Positions 14,460 through 24,300 of a stretch of DNA of 64,000 bases are shown in pieces. The notes beneath the pieces were generated by a model. It worked only from the letters and a program-made list of their open reading frames with translations, had not been told where the DNA came from and did not search any database. Position numbers and translations under genes: made by a program. Origin of the DNA: a virus; IMG/VR virus record IMGVR_UViG_3300031722_000011, positions 39,444-103,443 of that record. One strand, given 5' to 3'. Numbering within the stretch: the stretch's first letter is position 1; the number at the start of each line of letters is the position of its first letter.

Positions 14460-15158
14460 ATGGAAAATTTTATGCAAACAGGTTTGAAAAGAGAAGCAAT
14501 AATTGAGAACAATGAAGTGAGCAAGTACATTAAAGAACTGCATAAAGAATACGATTGGTTTTGTCAGTTTTACGAAATAGAAGATGTAGATTTTATAGGT
14601 AATTATGAATTGTTCTTATCTTGTGGACATGTAGAATGGAATATTGATAGGCAAAATTTTTATTCCATTAAAGAAAATCAATTATATAATTTCTTTAGAA
14701 GATTAAAAACTGGTATTTATAGAAGTATTTTAGTTAATGATAAAGAAGTATTAATTGATGATGATAACCTTACAGATTGTTTGTATAAAACTTTAGTTGA
14801 AAAAATAGAAAACTCAAGTATTGTTATGGGTTGTGACTCCTTAAAAGTCATACATATATATGGAGAAATAAGTGAACTAAAAGGATATGATGAAATGTCA
14901 TATTTTGAAATATTTACAAGACAATTTTTAAATAATGAATGTGGTGAAGATTTTGGATTGATTGTTAAAAACGATCCTTATCAAAATGAGTTTAAGGATA
15001 CTCAGTTTAAAGATGTTGATGACTATTATAAGAGATGTAGTAATATAGTATTTGCTGAATATGTAGAAGAAAACAAATCAATGAATGGCAATGCTATTAG
15101 AGTTCAGTATAAAGGACGAGATGGACAAGTATTGAGTGAGATATGGCAACCGATATAA
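14460..15158 (+). CDS. unknown cytoplasmic protein
   Basis: The 232-residue soluble, acidic protein has no signal peptide or membrane helix. Notable stretches are KELHKEYDWFCQFYEIEDVD near the N-terminus and QYKGRDGQVLSEIWQPI at the C-terminus. It is the first gene from the repressed promoter at 14301, behind a 130-nt leader, with a GGGAG ribosome binding site. I do not recognise a family. The regulatory setting suggests expression at induction or in lysogeny. Confidence 0.55.
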   Translation: MENFMQTGLKREAIIENNEVSKYIKELHKEYDWFCQFYEIEDVDFIGNYELFLSCGHVEWNIDRQNFYSIKENQLYNFFRRLKTGIYRSILVNDKEVLIDDDNLTDCLYKTLVEKIENSSIVMGCDSLKVIHIYGEISELKGYDEMSYFEIFTRQFLNNECGEDFGLIVKNDPYQNEFKDTQFKDVDDYYKRCSNIVFAEYVEENKSMNGNAIRVQYKGRDGQVLSEIWQPI

Positions 15159-15167
15159 AATTAAATA

Positions 15168-15195
15168 TTGTTTAAATGAATAAATATGGTATAAT
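15168..15195 (+). promoter_or_regulatory. promoter of the 15.2-kb antisense RNA
   Basis: TTGTTT, a 16-bp spacer and an extended -10 TGGTATAAT (TATAAT 15190-15195) precede a region with no plus-strand gene. Confidence 0.6.
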
Positions 15196-15201
15196 TAGAG
15201 T

Positions 15202-15312
15202 ATAATAAAAGAAAAAGGACGATTGCTCGTCCTATGTATCTCAGCCAGATGTAGGCTCTAATTTAAGTATTCGGCTCTTTACTTCAGAATATTTATAATT
15301 AGAGTCTTTATT
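15202..15312 (+). ncRNA. candidate antitoxin RNA of the third small-peptide locus
   Basis: A predicted transcript of about 110 nt runs from the promoter at 15168-15195 to a weak terminator (GGCTCT/AGAGTC, 15273-15306, then TTTATT). It is antisense to the 3' end and 3' UTR of the 59-residue peptide gene. The terminator hairpin encloses that gene's stop codon, as at the 12.4-kb locus. Confidence 0.45.
15205..15232 (-). terminator. terminator of the 59-residue peptide mRNA
   Basis: On the minus strand a perfect 6-bp stem GGACGA/TCGTCC closed by a GCAA tetraloop is followed by TTTTTCTTTTATT. It is next to the antisense start, mirroring the 12.3-kb locus. Confidence 0.7.
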
Positions 15313-15458
15313 ATGTCTTGGTTAACACCATTTACAATAGCTTTAGATATCGAGTCTAATGCTAAAATAAACAATATAACTTTCCAAAGGCTTAATCCAT
15401 TCTTTTTAACTGAAACTGGTTTAGTTTCGTAATCCAAATGAATACGTCTCTCTTTCAT
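15279..15458 (-). CDS. 59-residue membrane peptide, candidate type I toxin
   Basis: I start at the ATG at 15458 after the strong AGGAGGTGA (plus 15464-15472). MKERRIHLDYETKPVSVKKN is a basic N-terminus, followed by a hydrophobic helix at about 24-40 (WKVILFILALDSISKAIV). It is longer than typical TxpA/Fst toxins, with the helix in the middle. It shares the locus layout of the 12.4-kb peptide: own terminator and an antisense RNA over the 3' end. A toxin role is inferred from that layout. Confidence 0.5.
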   Translation of the reverse strand: MKERRIHLDYETKPVSVKKNGLSLWKVILFILALDSISKAIVNGVNQDIIKTLIINILK

Positions 15459-15471
15459 CAAAATCACCTCC

Positions 15472-15527
15472 TCCAAAGTATTTTACCTTAAAAATAACTT
15501 ATTATATCTAAGATAAAATACTTTGGA
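15472..15527 (-). repeat. 14-bp inverted repeat around the promoter and ribosome binding site of the 59-residue peptide
   Basis: TCCAAAGTATTTTA (15472-15485) and TAAAATACTTTGGA (15514-15527) match perfectly. The inner arm abuts the Shine-Dalgarno on the minus strand and a TATAAT-like box (plus 15501-15506) lies in the loop. A transcript starting further upstream would fold and hide the ribosome binding site; one starting in the loop would not. Confidence 0.55.
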
Positions 15528-16045
15528 TTATGGTCGTTAGAACCATGAAAGACTACGTGATTTACTATATTGTTATAGATATTAATCTAATGTTTTAAGG
15601 TTTAATTTTGGACATGATTTGTTCAAATTCATTTTTCATAACATTTCATTTTTAACCCTTTATCTATTTTAATACAGTGAATACATTATACCATAAATTT
15701 GAAAATATAGATATTATTATTTTAATGAATTGATATTATAGGAATTGAAGAAAAGAAATTTAGAGATAACTTTATGCATACATAACGGAATTTGAGGATA
15801 AAATTAATATAATTATTGAATTAAATGGTGAAAGACAAGAATATATTTTGGAAATAGCTTAATTAATTTAATGGTTATTTAGAGTTGATTATAGGCAGAA
15901 ATGCTTTATAATATAGATATGGAAGAAATAGATGTGGAATAAGGTTCGAAACTTATATTACATTGAACGGGCTATCTCCAATTAGCTTTTCTTCCTTTTT
16001 ATTAATATTGGAGAAATAAATTAAATTATATTGGAGGAATTTAGG
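15528..16045. other. non-coding stretch with gene remnants
   Basis: No intact gene was found in these about 520 bases. Around 15760-15862 short protein-like stretches (for example EDKINIIIELNGERQEYILEIA, ending in TAA) read on the plus strand but lack a start, so they look like a decayed gene. A small hairpin GCTA/TAGC followed by T-rich sequence lies near 15973-16000. The ribosome binding site of the next gene (GGAGG) is at 16033-16037. Confidence 0.4.
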
Positions 16046-17293
16046 ATGAACATAGGTAACTTAGAAGTATATGGAATTATATATAAAGTTGAAAATTTAG
16101 TTAATGGAAAAGTTTATATTGGACAAACTACAGAAGATAAAGGATTTGATGGACGATATTGTAGAAAAGGAGAAGATGTAGAAAGAGTTTATAAACAGAA
16201 TAAAAGATTAAAAGAGTTAGGATTAAGTTATAATAAACATTTATTAAGTTCTATAGAAAAGTATGGTTTTGATAATTTTAAAGTAGATAAAGAACTTGAT
16301 TATGCCTTTAGTCGCAATGAATTAAATATAAAAGAACAATGTTGGATAAGTATTTTTAACAGTTTTAATAATGGATATAATAATAATCATGGAGGAGCTG
16401 GGAATTCAGGATATGAAGGGCTAAAAGGAATAGATAATCCTATGAGTAGAGAAGTTGTACAATTATCTTTAGAAGGAATTTTTATAAAAACGTGGGACTG
16501 TATGGAATATGTTTCTCAAGCATTAAATATAAATAAAGCACATATATGTGGAGTATGTAATAATACTTATGGAAGAAAATCAACTGGTGGTTATATGTTT
16601 ATGTATAAAGAAGATTATCAAAAACTAACTAATAAGGATACTATACATTATAATAACGAAATTGGAGAATATAACAAAGAACCAGTTATGCAATTAGATT
16701 TGAACGGTAAATTTATTCAAGAATTTAACTCTATTTCAGAAGCTAGTAGATTAGTAAATGGAGCAACAATAGCAAAGATATCTAAGTGTTGTAAAAAAGA
16801 GAGAAAGTCGAATGGTGGTTTCATATGGATATATAAAAAAGATTATTCTGATAACAACACGTATTCATGGAATGGCATACACAACGGAAAATCAAAAGAA
16901 GTTATACAATTATCTCTGAATGGTGATTTTATAAGTGAATATTCTTCTATTACTGAAGCTTCTAAATTTGTAAAAAATACATCAGTAAGTAAAATATCAA
17001 AATGTTGTAATGGAAATTCAAAATCTCATGCAAGTTATATATGGGTATTTAAAAATGATTATAATAAAGACATCAATTATAAGTTAGATACAAAACATAC
17101 TGGAAAATCTAAAAAAATAATTAAATTATCATTGAATGGAGATTTTTTAAATGAATATGATTCAGCAAAAGAAGCCGAAGAAAGTAATAATATATCAAGA
17201 AAAGCGATAACTAAATGTTGTAGTGGAAAAAGTAAAACATCAGGAGGATATATTTGGAAATATAAAGAAGATTATAATAAAATAGCAATATAA
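16046..17293 (+). CDS. GIY-YIG homing endonuclease with repeated DNA-binding modules
   Basis: The 415-residue protein starts at the ATG at 16046 (GGAGG, 8 nt). Residues about 7-30 carry the GIY...YIG signature in the form YGIIYKV...GKVYIGQT, and the nuclease domain runs to about 120. Four repeats of about 60-70 residues follow (V.QLSLNGDFI.E..SI.EAS...K.I.KCCNGK.K...GYIW.YK.DY), matching NUMOD-type DNA-recognition modules. Such enzymes nick intron- or gene-free target sites and spread their own gene. It is one of several homing nucleases here. Confidence 0.8.
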   Translation: MNIGNLEVYGIIYKVENLVNGKVYIGQTTEDKGFDGRYCRKGEDVERVYKQNKRLKELGLSYNKHLLSSIEKYGFDNFKVDKELDYAFSRNELNIKEQCWISIFNSFNNGYNNNHGGAGNSGYEGLKGIDNPMSREVVQLSLEGIFIKTWDCMEYVSQALNINKAHICGVCNNTYGRKSTGGYMFMYKEDYQKLTNKDTIHYNNEIGEYNKEPVMQLDLNGKFIQEFNSISEASRLVNGATIAKISKCCKKERKSNGGFIWIYKKDYSDNNTYSWNGIHNGKSKEVIQLSLNGDFISEYSSITEASKFVKNTSVSKISKCCNGNSKSHASYIWVFKNDYNKDINYKLDTKHTGKSKKIIKLSLNGDFLNEYDSAKEAEESNNISRKAITKCCSGKSKTSGGYIWKYKEDYNKIAI

Positions 17294-17298
17294 AATGA

Positions 17299-17328
17299 TT
17301 GGAATAATTATCTAACATATGGTATATT
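17299..17328 (+). promoter_or_regulatory. promoter of the small membrane protein
   Basis: TTGGAA, an 18-bp spacer and an extended -10 TGGTATATT (TATATT 17323-17328). Confidence 0.5.
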
Positions 17329-17351
17329 ATACTATAAGAGGTGATTATACT

Positions 17352-17633
17352 ATGGGATTAAATCAAATTATTTTTTTGTTAATTATTTTAATTGTTATAA
17401 GTTGTATTATATGGCAATTATTTAAAAGTAGACAGTTATTTTTAGCAGGATTTATATTAAATTCTAATTCATATATATTATATTTATTTTCTTTAATAGT
17501 TCCGTTAGTAGGAATTATAGTTGGTTCTATAAAGATTAGCAAAGATGATAATTATAATAGAAATGTAGGGATTAATTGTATAATATTAAGCATAGTATCA
17601 ACTATTATAGGGATAATAATTATTACAAAATAG
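17352..17633 (+). CDS. small integral membrane protein
   Basis: The start ATG at 17352 follows AGAGGTGA. The 93-residue protein has three predicted membrane helices (about 3-20, 33-55, 70-90) separated by short basic loops. It has its own promoter and a good terminator, so it can be expressed independently of the tail genes. Superinfection immunity proteins often look like this, but no motif supports a specific role. Confidence 0.55.
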   Translation: MGLNQIIFLLIILIVISCIIWQLFKSRQLFLAGFILNSNSYILYLFSLIVPLVGIIVGSIKISKDDNYNRNVGINCIILSIVSTIIGIIIITK

Positions 17634-17662
17634 GAATATGAAAATAATATAATAATTTAGAT

Positions 17663-17690
17663 AAGACTTAGTAAATCTAGGTCTTTTTAT
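17663..17690 (+). terminator. intrinsic terminator ending the island
   Basis: A 9-bp stem AAGACTTAG/CTAGGTCTT with one G-U pair and a 5-nt loop runs into five Ts. An almost identical terminator occurs at 32946. Confidence 0.75.
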
Positions 17691-17719
17691 TATGTAAAAA
17701 ATAAAGGAGAAATGTATAA

Positions 17720-18253
17720 ATGGGAATTTTAGAAAAACACCAAAAGTCAAATATTAGATATTCAAATAAAGATATAACATTTTTTGAACCTACTGATGAA
17801 CAATTAAAAGAAGTAAAAGAAATCATTGAAAATAACATTACAATGATAAATGAACTAACAGTAAATCAAGAATTAGATACAAAAAGTATAAGATTTATTA
17901 TTCGTGAATTAACCAACATTGGTGCAGAAATAGACGAATTTACAGATGAAGAATTATTAAATAAATTAAATGATGGTGATAGAATTTTAAAACTTTTATT
18001 AAGAGAAGTGCAAAAATTTGTTAATGAAGTAGTAGATGACATATTAGATGAACAAATTGAAAATGTAAAAGCTTTTAATACCTTAATTAATATTTTAAAT
18101 AGTAAGCAAGATATTAAAATATTAGAAACAAAAGTAAATAAATTCTTTAAAAGGAATAAAATAAACATGAAATTTGAGGAATTGAAAGATTTTAAAAATA
18201 ATCCAGAAAAAGCACAAGAATTAATAAATAAATTAAATATAAAAACTAAGTAA
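17720..18253 (+). CDS. tail assembly chaperone candidate
   Basis: The 177-residue all-helical, strongly charged protein lies directly upstream of the tape measure gene, where siphoviruses encode tail assembly chaperones. I see no second overlapping frame or slippery heptamer, so the usual G/GT frameshift pair is not evident. The ribosome binding site is AAAGGAGA. The call is from position and composition only. Confidence 0.5.
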   Translation: MGILEKHQKSNIRYSNKDITFFEPTDEQLKEVKEIIENNITMINELTVNQELDTKSIRFIIRELTNIGAEIDEFTDEELLNKLNDGDRILKLLLREVQKFVNEVVDDILDEQIENVKAFNTLINILNSKQDIKILETKVNKFFKRNKINMKFEELKDFKNNPEKAQELINKLNIKTK

Positions 18254-18287
18254 AGAAGTGCCAAATAATCGGTACTTCTTTTATTTT
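18254..18287 (+). terminator. hairpin between chaperone and tape measure genes
   Basis: A 9-bp stem AGAAGTGCC/GGTACTTCT with one G-U pair is followed by TTTATTTTT. It probably reduces read-through into the tape measure gene. Confidence 0.65.
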
Positions 18288-18313
18288 TGAAATGAAAGGA
18301 GAAAAGATTATAA

Positions 18314-21300
18314 ATGGCAGGACAATATAAAAATTCAATTAGCTTAGGTATAAAATTACAACCTACTAGTGAGGTACAAATAGAATTAAAAACTGCAATA
18401 GAACAATTGAATAAAAATTCCAGTATAGATTTAAAAATAGATACAACACAAATAAATCAATCTTTAAAAGATTTTTCAAGTACTTTAATGAATGTTGGAG
18501 ATCAATTAAAATCACATTTTAATATGCATGGTGTAAGTGATGAGATTGATATGTTACAAAAAAAGATTACAAAAGTCAAAGGAAGTTCCTTAGATATTGG
18601 AGATGGTTCAAAGGGATTTGATGAACTTCAACAACGTGCTAAGGTAATTAGGGAAACTGTTGATGAATTAGCTAAAATCAGTTTTAATACAACAAAAAGT
18701 GGTTCAGTTAAAGACGCAAGTATTACGTATACTGATAATATGGGAAAACTTGTAACCGAAACGATGAAATGGAAAAATGTTTCTGGAGATGCTGAAAATG
18801 AAGTTAAAAGAGTATTTACTACTACTAATATAGCAGTTAGTGAAAATATTAAAACATTAGAAAATTATAAGCAAAAACTAGAAGAAACTAAATCTAAAAT
18901 GCAATCTAGTTTGAATACATTATCAAGTAATTCAAAAAACAGTAATAATCTTAATGGGTTCATAGATGAATCTGTAATAAAAAGTATACAGTCACGATTG
19001 AATTCTATTAATACAAATACTGCCGATAGTGAGATTAAGGAATTACAAAATACTATTAAAAACTTAGGTAGTAGTGAGTCACAAATAGTAAGAGTTCAAA
19101 ATGCAATATTGAAGCTAGAAAATGGATTGACTAACCTACGTGGAAAATATTCTGGATTAGTGGGGGACTCAAGTTCTAAGGCTGAATTGTCAAATTATAT
19201 TTCTCAAATAGAAAATCTTAAAAAGGTATTATCTAGTTTAAATAATGGAGATAGTTTGAATGGAGCTAAAATATCTCAAGAAATAGGAAAAGGAACTAAT
19301 GCTAGTAGAGAATTAAGTACGGCAGTTAAAAACTCATCCAATGCACTTAAGCTTGCAACTACAGACAGTGAATCATTTGGACAAAGCATAAGAAGAACCC
19401 TAAGCAATGCAGGCATTTACATGGGAACTTATCAAGCTATAAACATGATTACTAGTGCTTTAAAAGATGGTATAAAAAATATAATAGACATAGATACACA
19501 AATGCGTGATTTAGCTAAGGTTAGTAGTGCAACTACAGAACAACTATCAAAGTTTTCACAAGTAGCAAATAAAATAGCAATAAATGTTGGAACTTCTACT
19601 GAATCTGTAATATCTGCTACAACTTATTATAGCAAACTAGGATATTCTATAGAAGAAGCAAGCAAACGTGCAGAAAAAGCTAGTATATTTGCAAATGTTG
19701 CAGATATGGGAATAGATGATGCGTCAAAGGCTTTAATAACTATTCAAAAGGGTTTTGATTTAAATAGTTTAGAAGATATGAATAGAGTAATGGACGTAGC
19801 AAATGCAGTAGGAAATAACTATTCATCAACTTCTCAAAATGTTGCCGAAGGTTTAAGGCGTATGGGTAATGCTATGAAAGAAGCAGGAAATAGTTATGAG
19901 CAATCAGTAGGTTTATTTGTAGCTGGTAATGCTTCGGTTCAAGATGCTGAAGTTGTAGGAAATGCCATCAAAACAATAACTATGAGATTACGTGGAATGA
20001 AGACCGAAATAGATGAAACAGGCATCCCTGCAACCAAATTAAGACAAGCAATTAAAGATGTGACAGCAACAACTGGGCAAGAAATTGATATTATGAAGGA
20101 TGATAATACATTCAAATCTACTTATCAACAAATGACTGAATTATCGCAAGTTTATCCAAAATTAACAGATGCTCAAAGGTCTTATTTACAATATGTAATT
20201 GCTGGTCAAAGGCAAGGAAATATTTTTAGTGGTATGATGACTAACATGAAAGAAGGAACAGACGCTTACACGACTGCATTGAACTCAAATGGATCAGCTA
20301 TGCGTGAACAACAAATTTTTATGAATAGTATTGAAGGTAAACTAAACAAATTAAAAGAAACATTTAAGCAATTTTGGGTATCAACGATATCAAGTGATTC
20401 TGTAAAAAATATGGTTGATGGATTAACTAGTGTAGTTTCAATTTTTGGGAATTTGCCCAGTATTGTAGGACTTGCAACTACTGCTTTTTTAATATTCAAA
20501 GGACAAGCAATAATAGGTGCTATTAGTGGATTAATGCAATATGCCACAACATTAACTTCAGTTATATCAAGAGTAGGTTTAATGAAAATTGCAATTGGCG
20601 AATTAAGCATTGCTATGTCTACGAATCCTTTTGGTTTATTAGCAATAGGTATAACTACAGCAGTTATTGCATTAGATTTATTTGGAACATCTACAGAACA
20701 AGCTAAACAAAAAAATGAAGAATTATTAAAAAGTATTCAACAAAGTAAAACTGATATTAGTTCATTGGAACAATTAAAAACCCAATATGAAAATTTAAAT
20801 AAAGAATTAGATAATGGAAGTCTTTCTACGGAACAAGCAAAGCAAAAGAAACAAGAATTATCAGGAGTATATCAAAAATTAATCCAACTAGCACCAGAAT
20901 TAGAAGGTTTATTGAACAGTGAAAGTGAAGATTACAAAAATCAATCAAAAGCTATTCAAAATATAATTGATTTAAAAAAACAAGAAATGGCTTTGAAGTC
21001 TGAAAAATATTTTGATGATAATAGTATCAGTGATAAAACCATACAACAAAAAATAGAACAAATGAAGAGATATAGACAAATGATGGAGTCTAATGCGAAA
21101 TACGCAACGATGTCTGATGAAGAATTAAAAAATAATAATGCACTTGGTTGGAGTAGTGGAGATACTGTCAGGGATCAAAATAAACATTCAGAATTACAGA
21201 ATAAACAGAAACTTATGGATATAAATCAAGAATTACAAACCATTATGACAAATTATAATACTCTCAATGGTATGGGTTTAAAAAGTCCAATAAGTAATGA

Positions 21301-24300
21301 AATGATTAATAGTATAAAAGAAGCATCATCAAGCATGGATGTTTATGGTAAAGAAATAAAAACTACATCATCAAATGCTAATAGTAATACTAAATTAGTT
21401 TCTGAGGCTATGAATCAAATAAGACAGGGTTCTTCGGTAAGTTCGGAAACTATTAGTAAAATATCACAATCGTATCCTAACTTAGGTATAAATGCAAGTA
21501 ATGCAAAGCAAAAAATTCAAGAATTAAATAAAGCAATTTCTGATACCCCAAGTGTAGATGACCAAACAAATAAAGAACAAGAAAATGCAAATGCTATAGC
21601 AAATGCTACTAAAGAATATGGAAAATCTACAGAAGCAATTGCCAAAATGCAAGGATATCTTGATAAAATTAATAAAACACATTCGTTAACACCGACTCTT
21701 GTTACACAAATCTCTAAGGCTTATCCTGAATTAGCGAGTCAAGTTGGAAATGTAACACAACTTGAAGAGTCGTTAAAACAAAAGATACAAGAACAAGCAG
21801 ATTCTCAGTTGGCTAACTATGAAATCATGATGGGATCAGACCAAGAATTTTATTCACAAAAAATAAAAAACAATCAAAGCTTTGAAGATTCGCTTAATGC
21901 ATTTCTAAATTCATTTGTGACTAATAGTGAAGATGCTTACAATATTGACACAAATAATTACAAAACACTAAATGAACTTAAGCAAGGCATTCAGGGAGAT
22001 TTTGGCGAATCGATTAATCAATGGCTTAGTCAGTATGTTGATACATCTGTAAAAGGATATTCTATTGATCTAAGTAATTTTAAAAGTTTAGCAGATGCGA
22101 AACAAGGTATATTAAAAATACTTAAAGGTGAAATGGATAAACTTAATCAAGCTATGGCGACTATGACTAAAAATATAGCAGACCAAGCCAAAGCTATAGA
22201 TAATGCTAAAAGTAGTGATGTTAACTCTCTAAATTCAGAAAAGCTATATGGTAAAGATATTCAAGCGTTAGAAAGTTTAGCTGATAAACAAAAACAAGTA
22301 CAAGGTGGAATTAATGATTTTAATGCTAGTTTTGATAAGTTCGGAATAGCTGAAAAAGGTCTTAGTGGTGGAAGTATAGGTAATGGTGGGACTGGAACAC
22401 CAGCTAAAGACACCTCGAAAGCAGATGCTAAAAAAGCAGAAAAAGAACTTGAAGATTCTGAAAAGAAAATGATTGATAATATCACTGATGCTTATAATAA
22501 AGCAAAAGATATCATATCGAATGATATTGAAGAAATAGATGCTAAAATAACTGGATTAGGTGATATAGATGATTCTAATTTTACTCAAAAAGTTTCACTT
22601 GTAAATGATAAAATAGGTGAACAAAAGAAAATAGTAGATGAAGCTGATAAACAGTTACAAGCTTTAAAAAACACAACAGTAACTACAGCAGATGCACAAG
22701 AAAGTCTAGAAAATGCGACACTTAAAGCATCGAAAGAATTACGGCAAGAAAGTTTAGAAGTAGCAAAACTTCAATCAGAAATCGAAAAAACTGATATTGA
22801 TGAATTAAAGAAGATGTATGAAGACCAAAAGAGCATTGAAACTGAAACTTTAGAAGCTAATCAAAAAGCACAAACAGATAAAATAGAATCTATTAAGCAA
22901 GCACAAGAAGATGCACATAACCAAATAATGAATGATTATGAAGATGAATTAACTGCTTTAGATAACAAATCTAAGAAATTAGATGAAGATAATGACAAAA
23001 TAGAAAGAGCTAATGAATTAGAAAAAGAGAAAAATGATTTATTAGAGAAGCAAAAAGAGTTAAGTAACTTAGAATCACAAAAGACTGTAAAAACTTTAAA
23101 ACAGGATAGTTCAGGGGCATGGTCATATGTAGGTGAAGTAGACACTACTGCTATAGCAACTAAACAAAAAGAAGTTACAGAAGCTCAAAAAACTCTCGAT
23201 GATACAAATAGAAAAAATGCTTTAGATGATGCAAAAAAAGAAATAGAAGATAAAAAAACTGTTATTGAAGCAGAAAAAACAGCAGAAGATGACTTGTATA
23301 AAAAGAAAAAAGAATATTTAGATAAGTATTCAGATGATTTGAAAGAATCACAAGATAGAGATACGAAGCGTCTCGAGAATAATTATTCCGACATTGAAAA
23401 AATGGCAAAAGATACATTAAAAAAATTAGAAGAAGAACACAATAATGATTGGAATGCTATTTCAGATTCAATTTCGCTTACATTAACTAGAACTAAGAAA
23501 GCATTAGAAGACTTAACTACATTAAGAGCCAATTTTACAACATCAGAAGCAAATGATGCTATTAATAGTGGAGATGTATCAGGATATGTAACAAAAAATA
23601 AGGATAAAATGAATCTAAAAGCAAATGTAGATGAAAGTGACATAGATGCTCATTTAAGTGCTATTAGTGATAATGCAGATGAGGCTACTACTTCAATTAC
23701 CATATTAAATAAAACCTATGATGAGTTATTATCTAAGAAAAGTATTAGTAATATAACCGAAGCTGATATTAATGATAAAAAAGTACAAGTTCAAAAAACG
23801 GTGGATATAGACAATGAGGGCTTAACTAATACTCTAAATAATTTAAAAACTATTAATGCTACAATTGAAGCAGAAATAGATTCTCACTATGCAAAATTAC
23901 TTGATAAACAAAATATATCGCAACAAAGTGAAATGGACAGTTTAAAGGTTTTTGCAGAAGAATATACTACTTATTATAATAAATTTTTAGAATTAGTACA
24001 AACAGTTAATGACTTTAGGTTTAATAATATTGTAGTTAATGTGCAAAGTTCAGTAGATAATGTATTACAAGGATTAGAAGTTATTGCAAAAGCTTATGAA
24101 AAATATGCTAAAGCCTATAATATTATGCATCCAAAAGACAAGATTTCATCCAGCGTAGATATATCAGATGTGCAAAGTGCAAATAATACATATAAGCAAT
24201 CTGTAACAGGCTATCAAGCTAATGTATTAGCATCTTATTCAACAGAGTCATTTGAAAAATATGCAAGTCAAATAGGAAGTGGTATAGGAGATAGTATAGT

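Noticed and set aside
15945-15975. T-loop-like GGTTCGAAA in a small stem near 15950
   Set aside because: The loop length is wrong and no other tRNA arms can be drawn.
17720-18313. Programmed frameshift between tail chaperone and a second frame
   Set aside because: No overlapping open frame or slippery heptamer precedes the tape measure gene; only a terminator hairpin is present.
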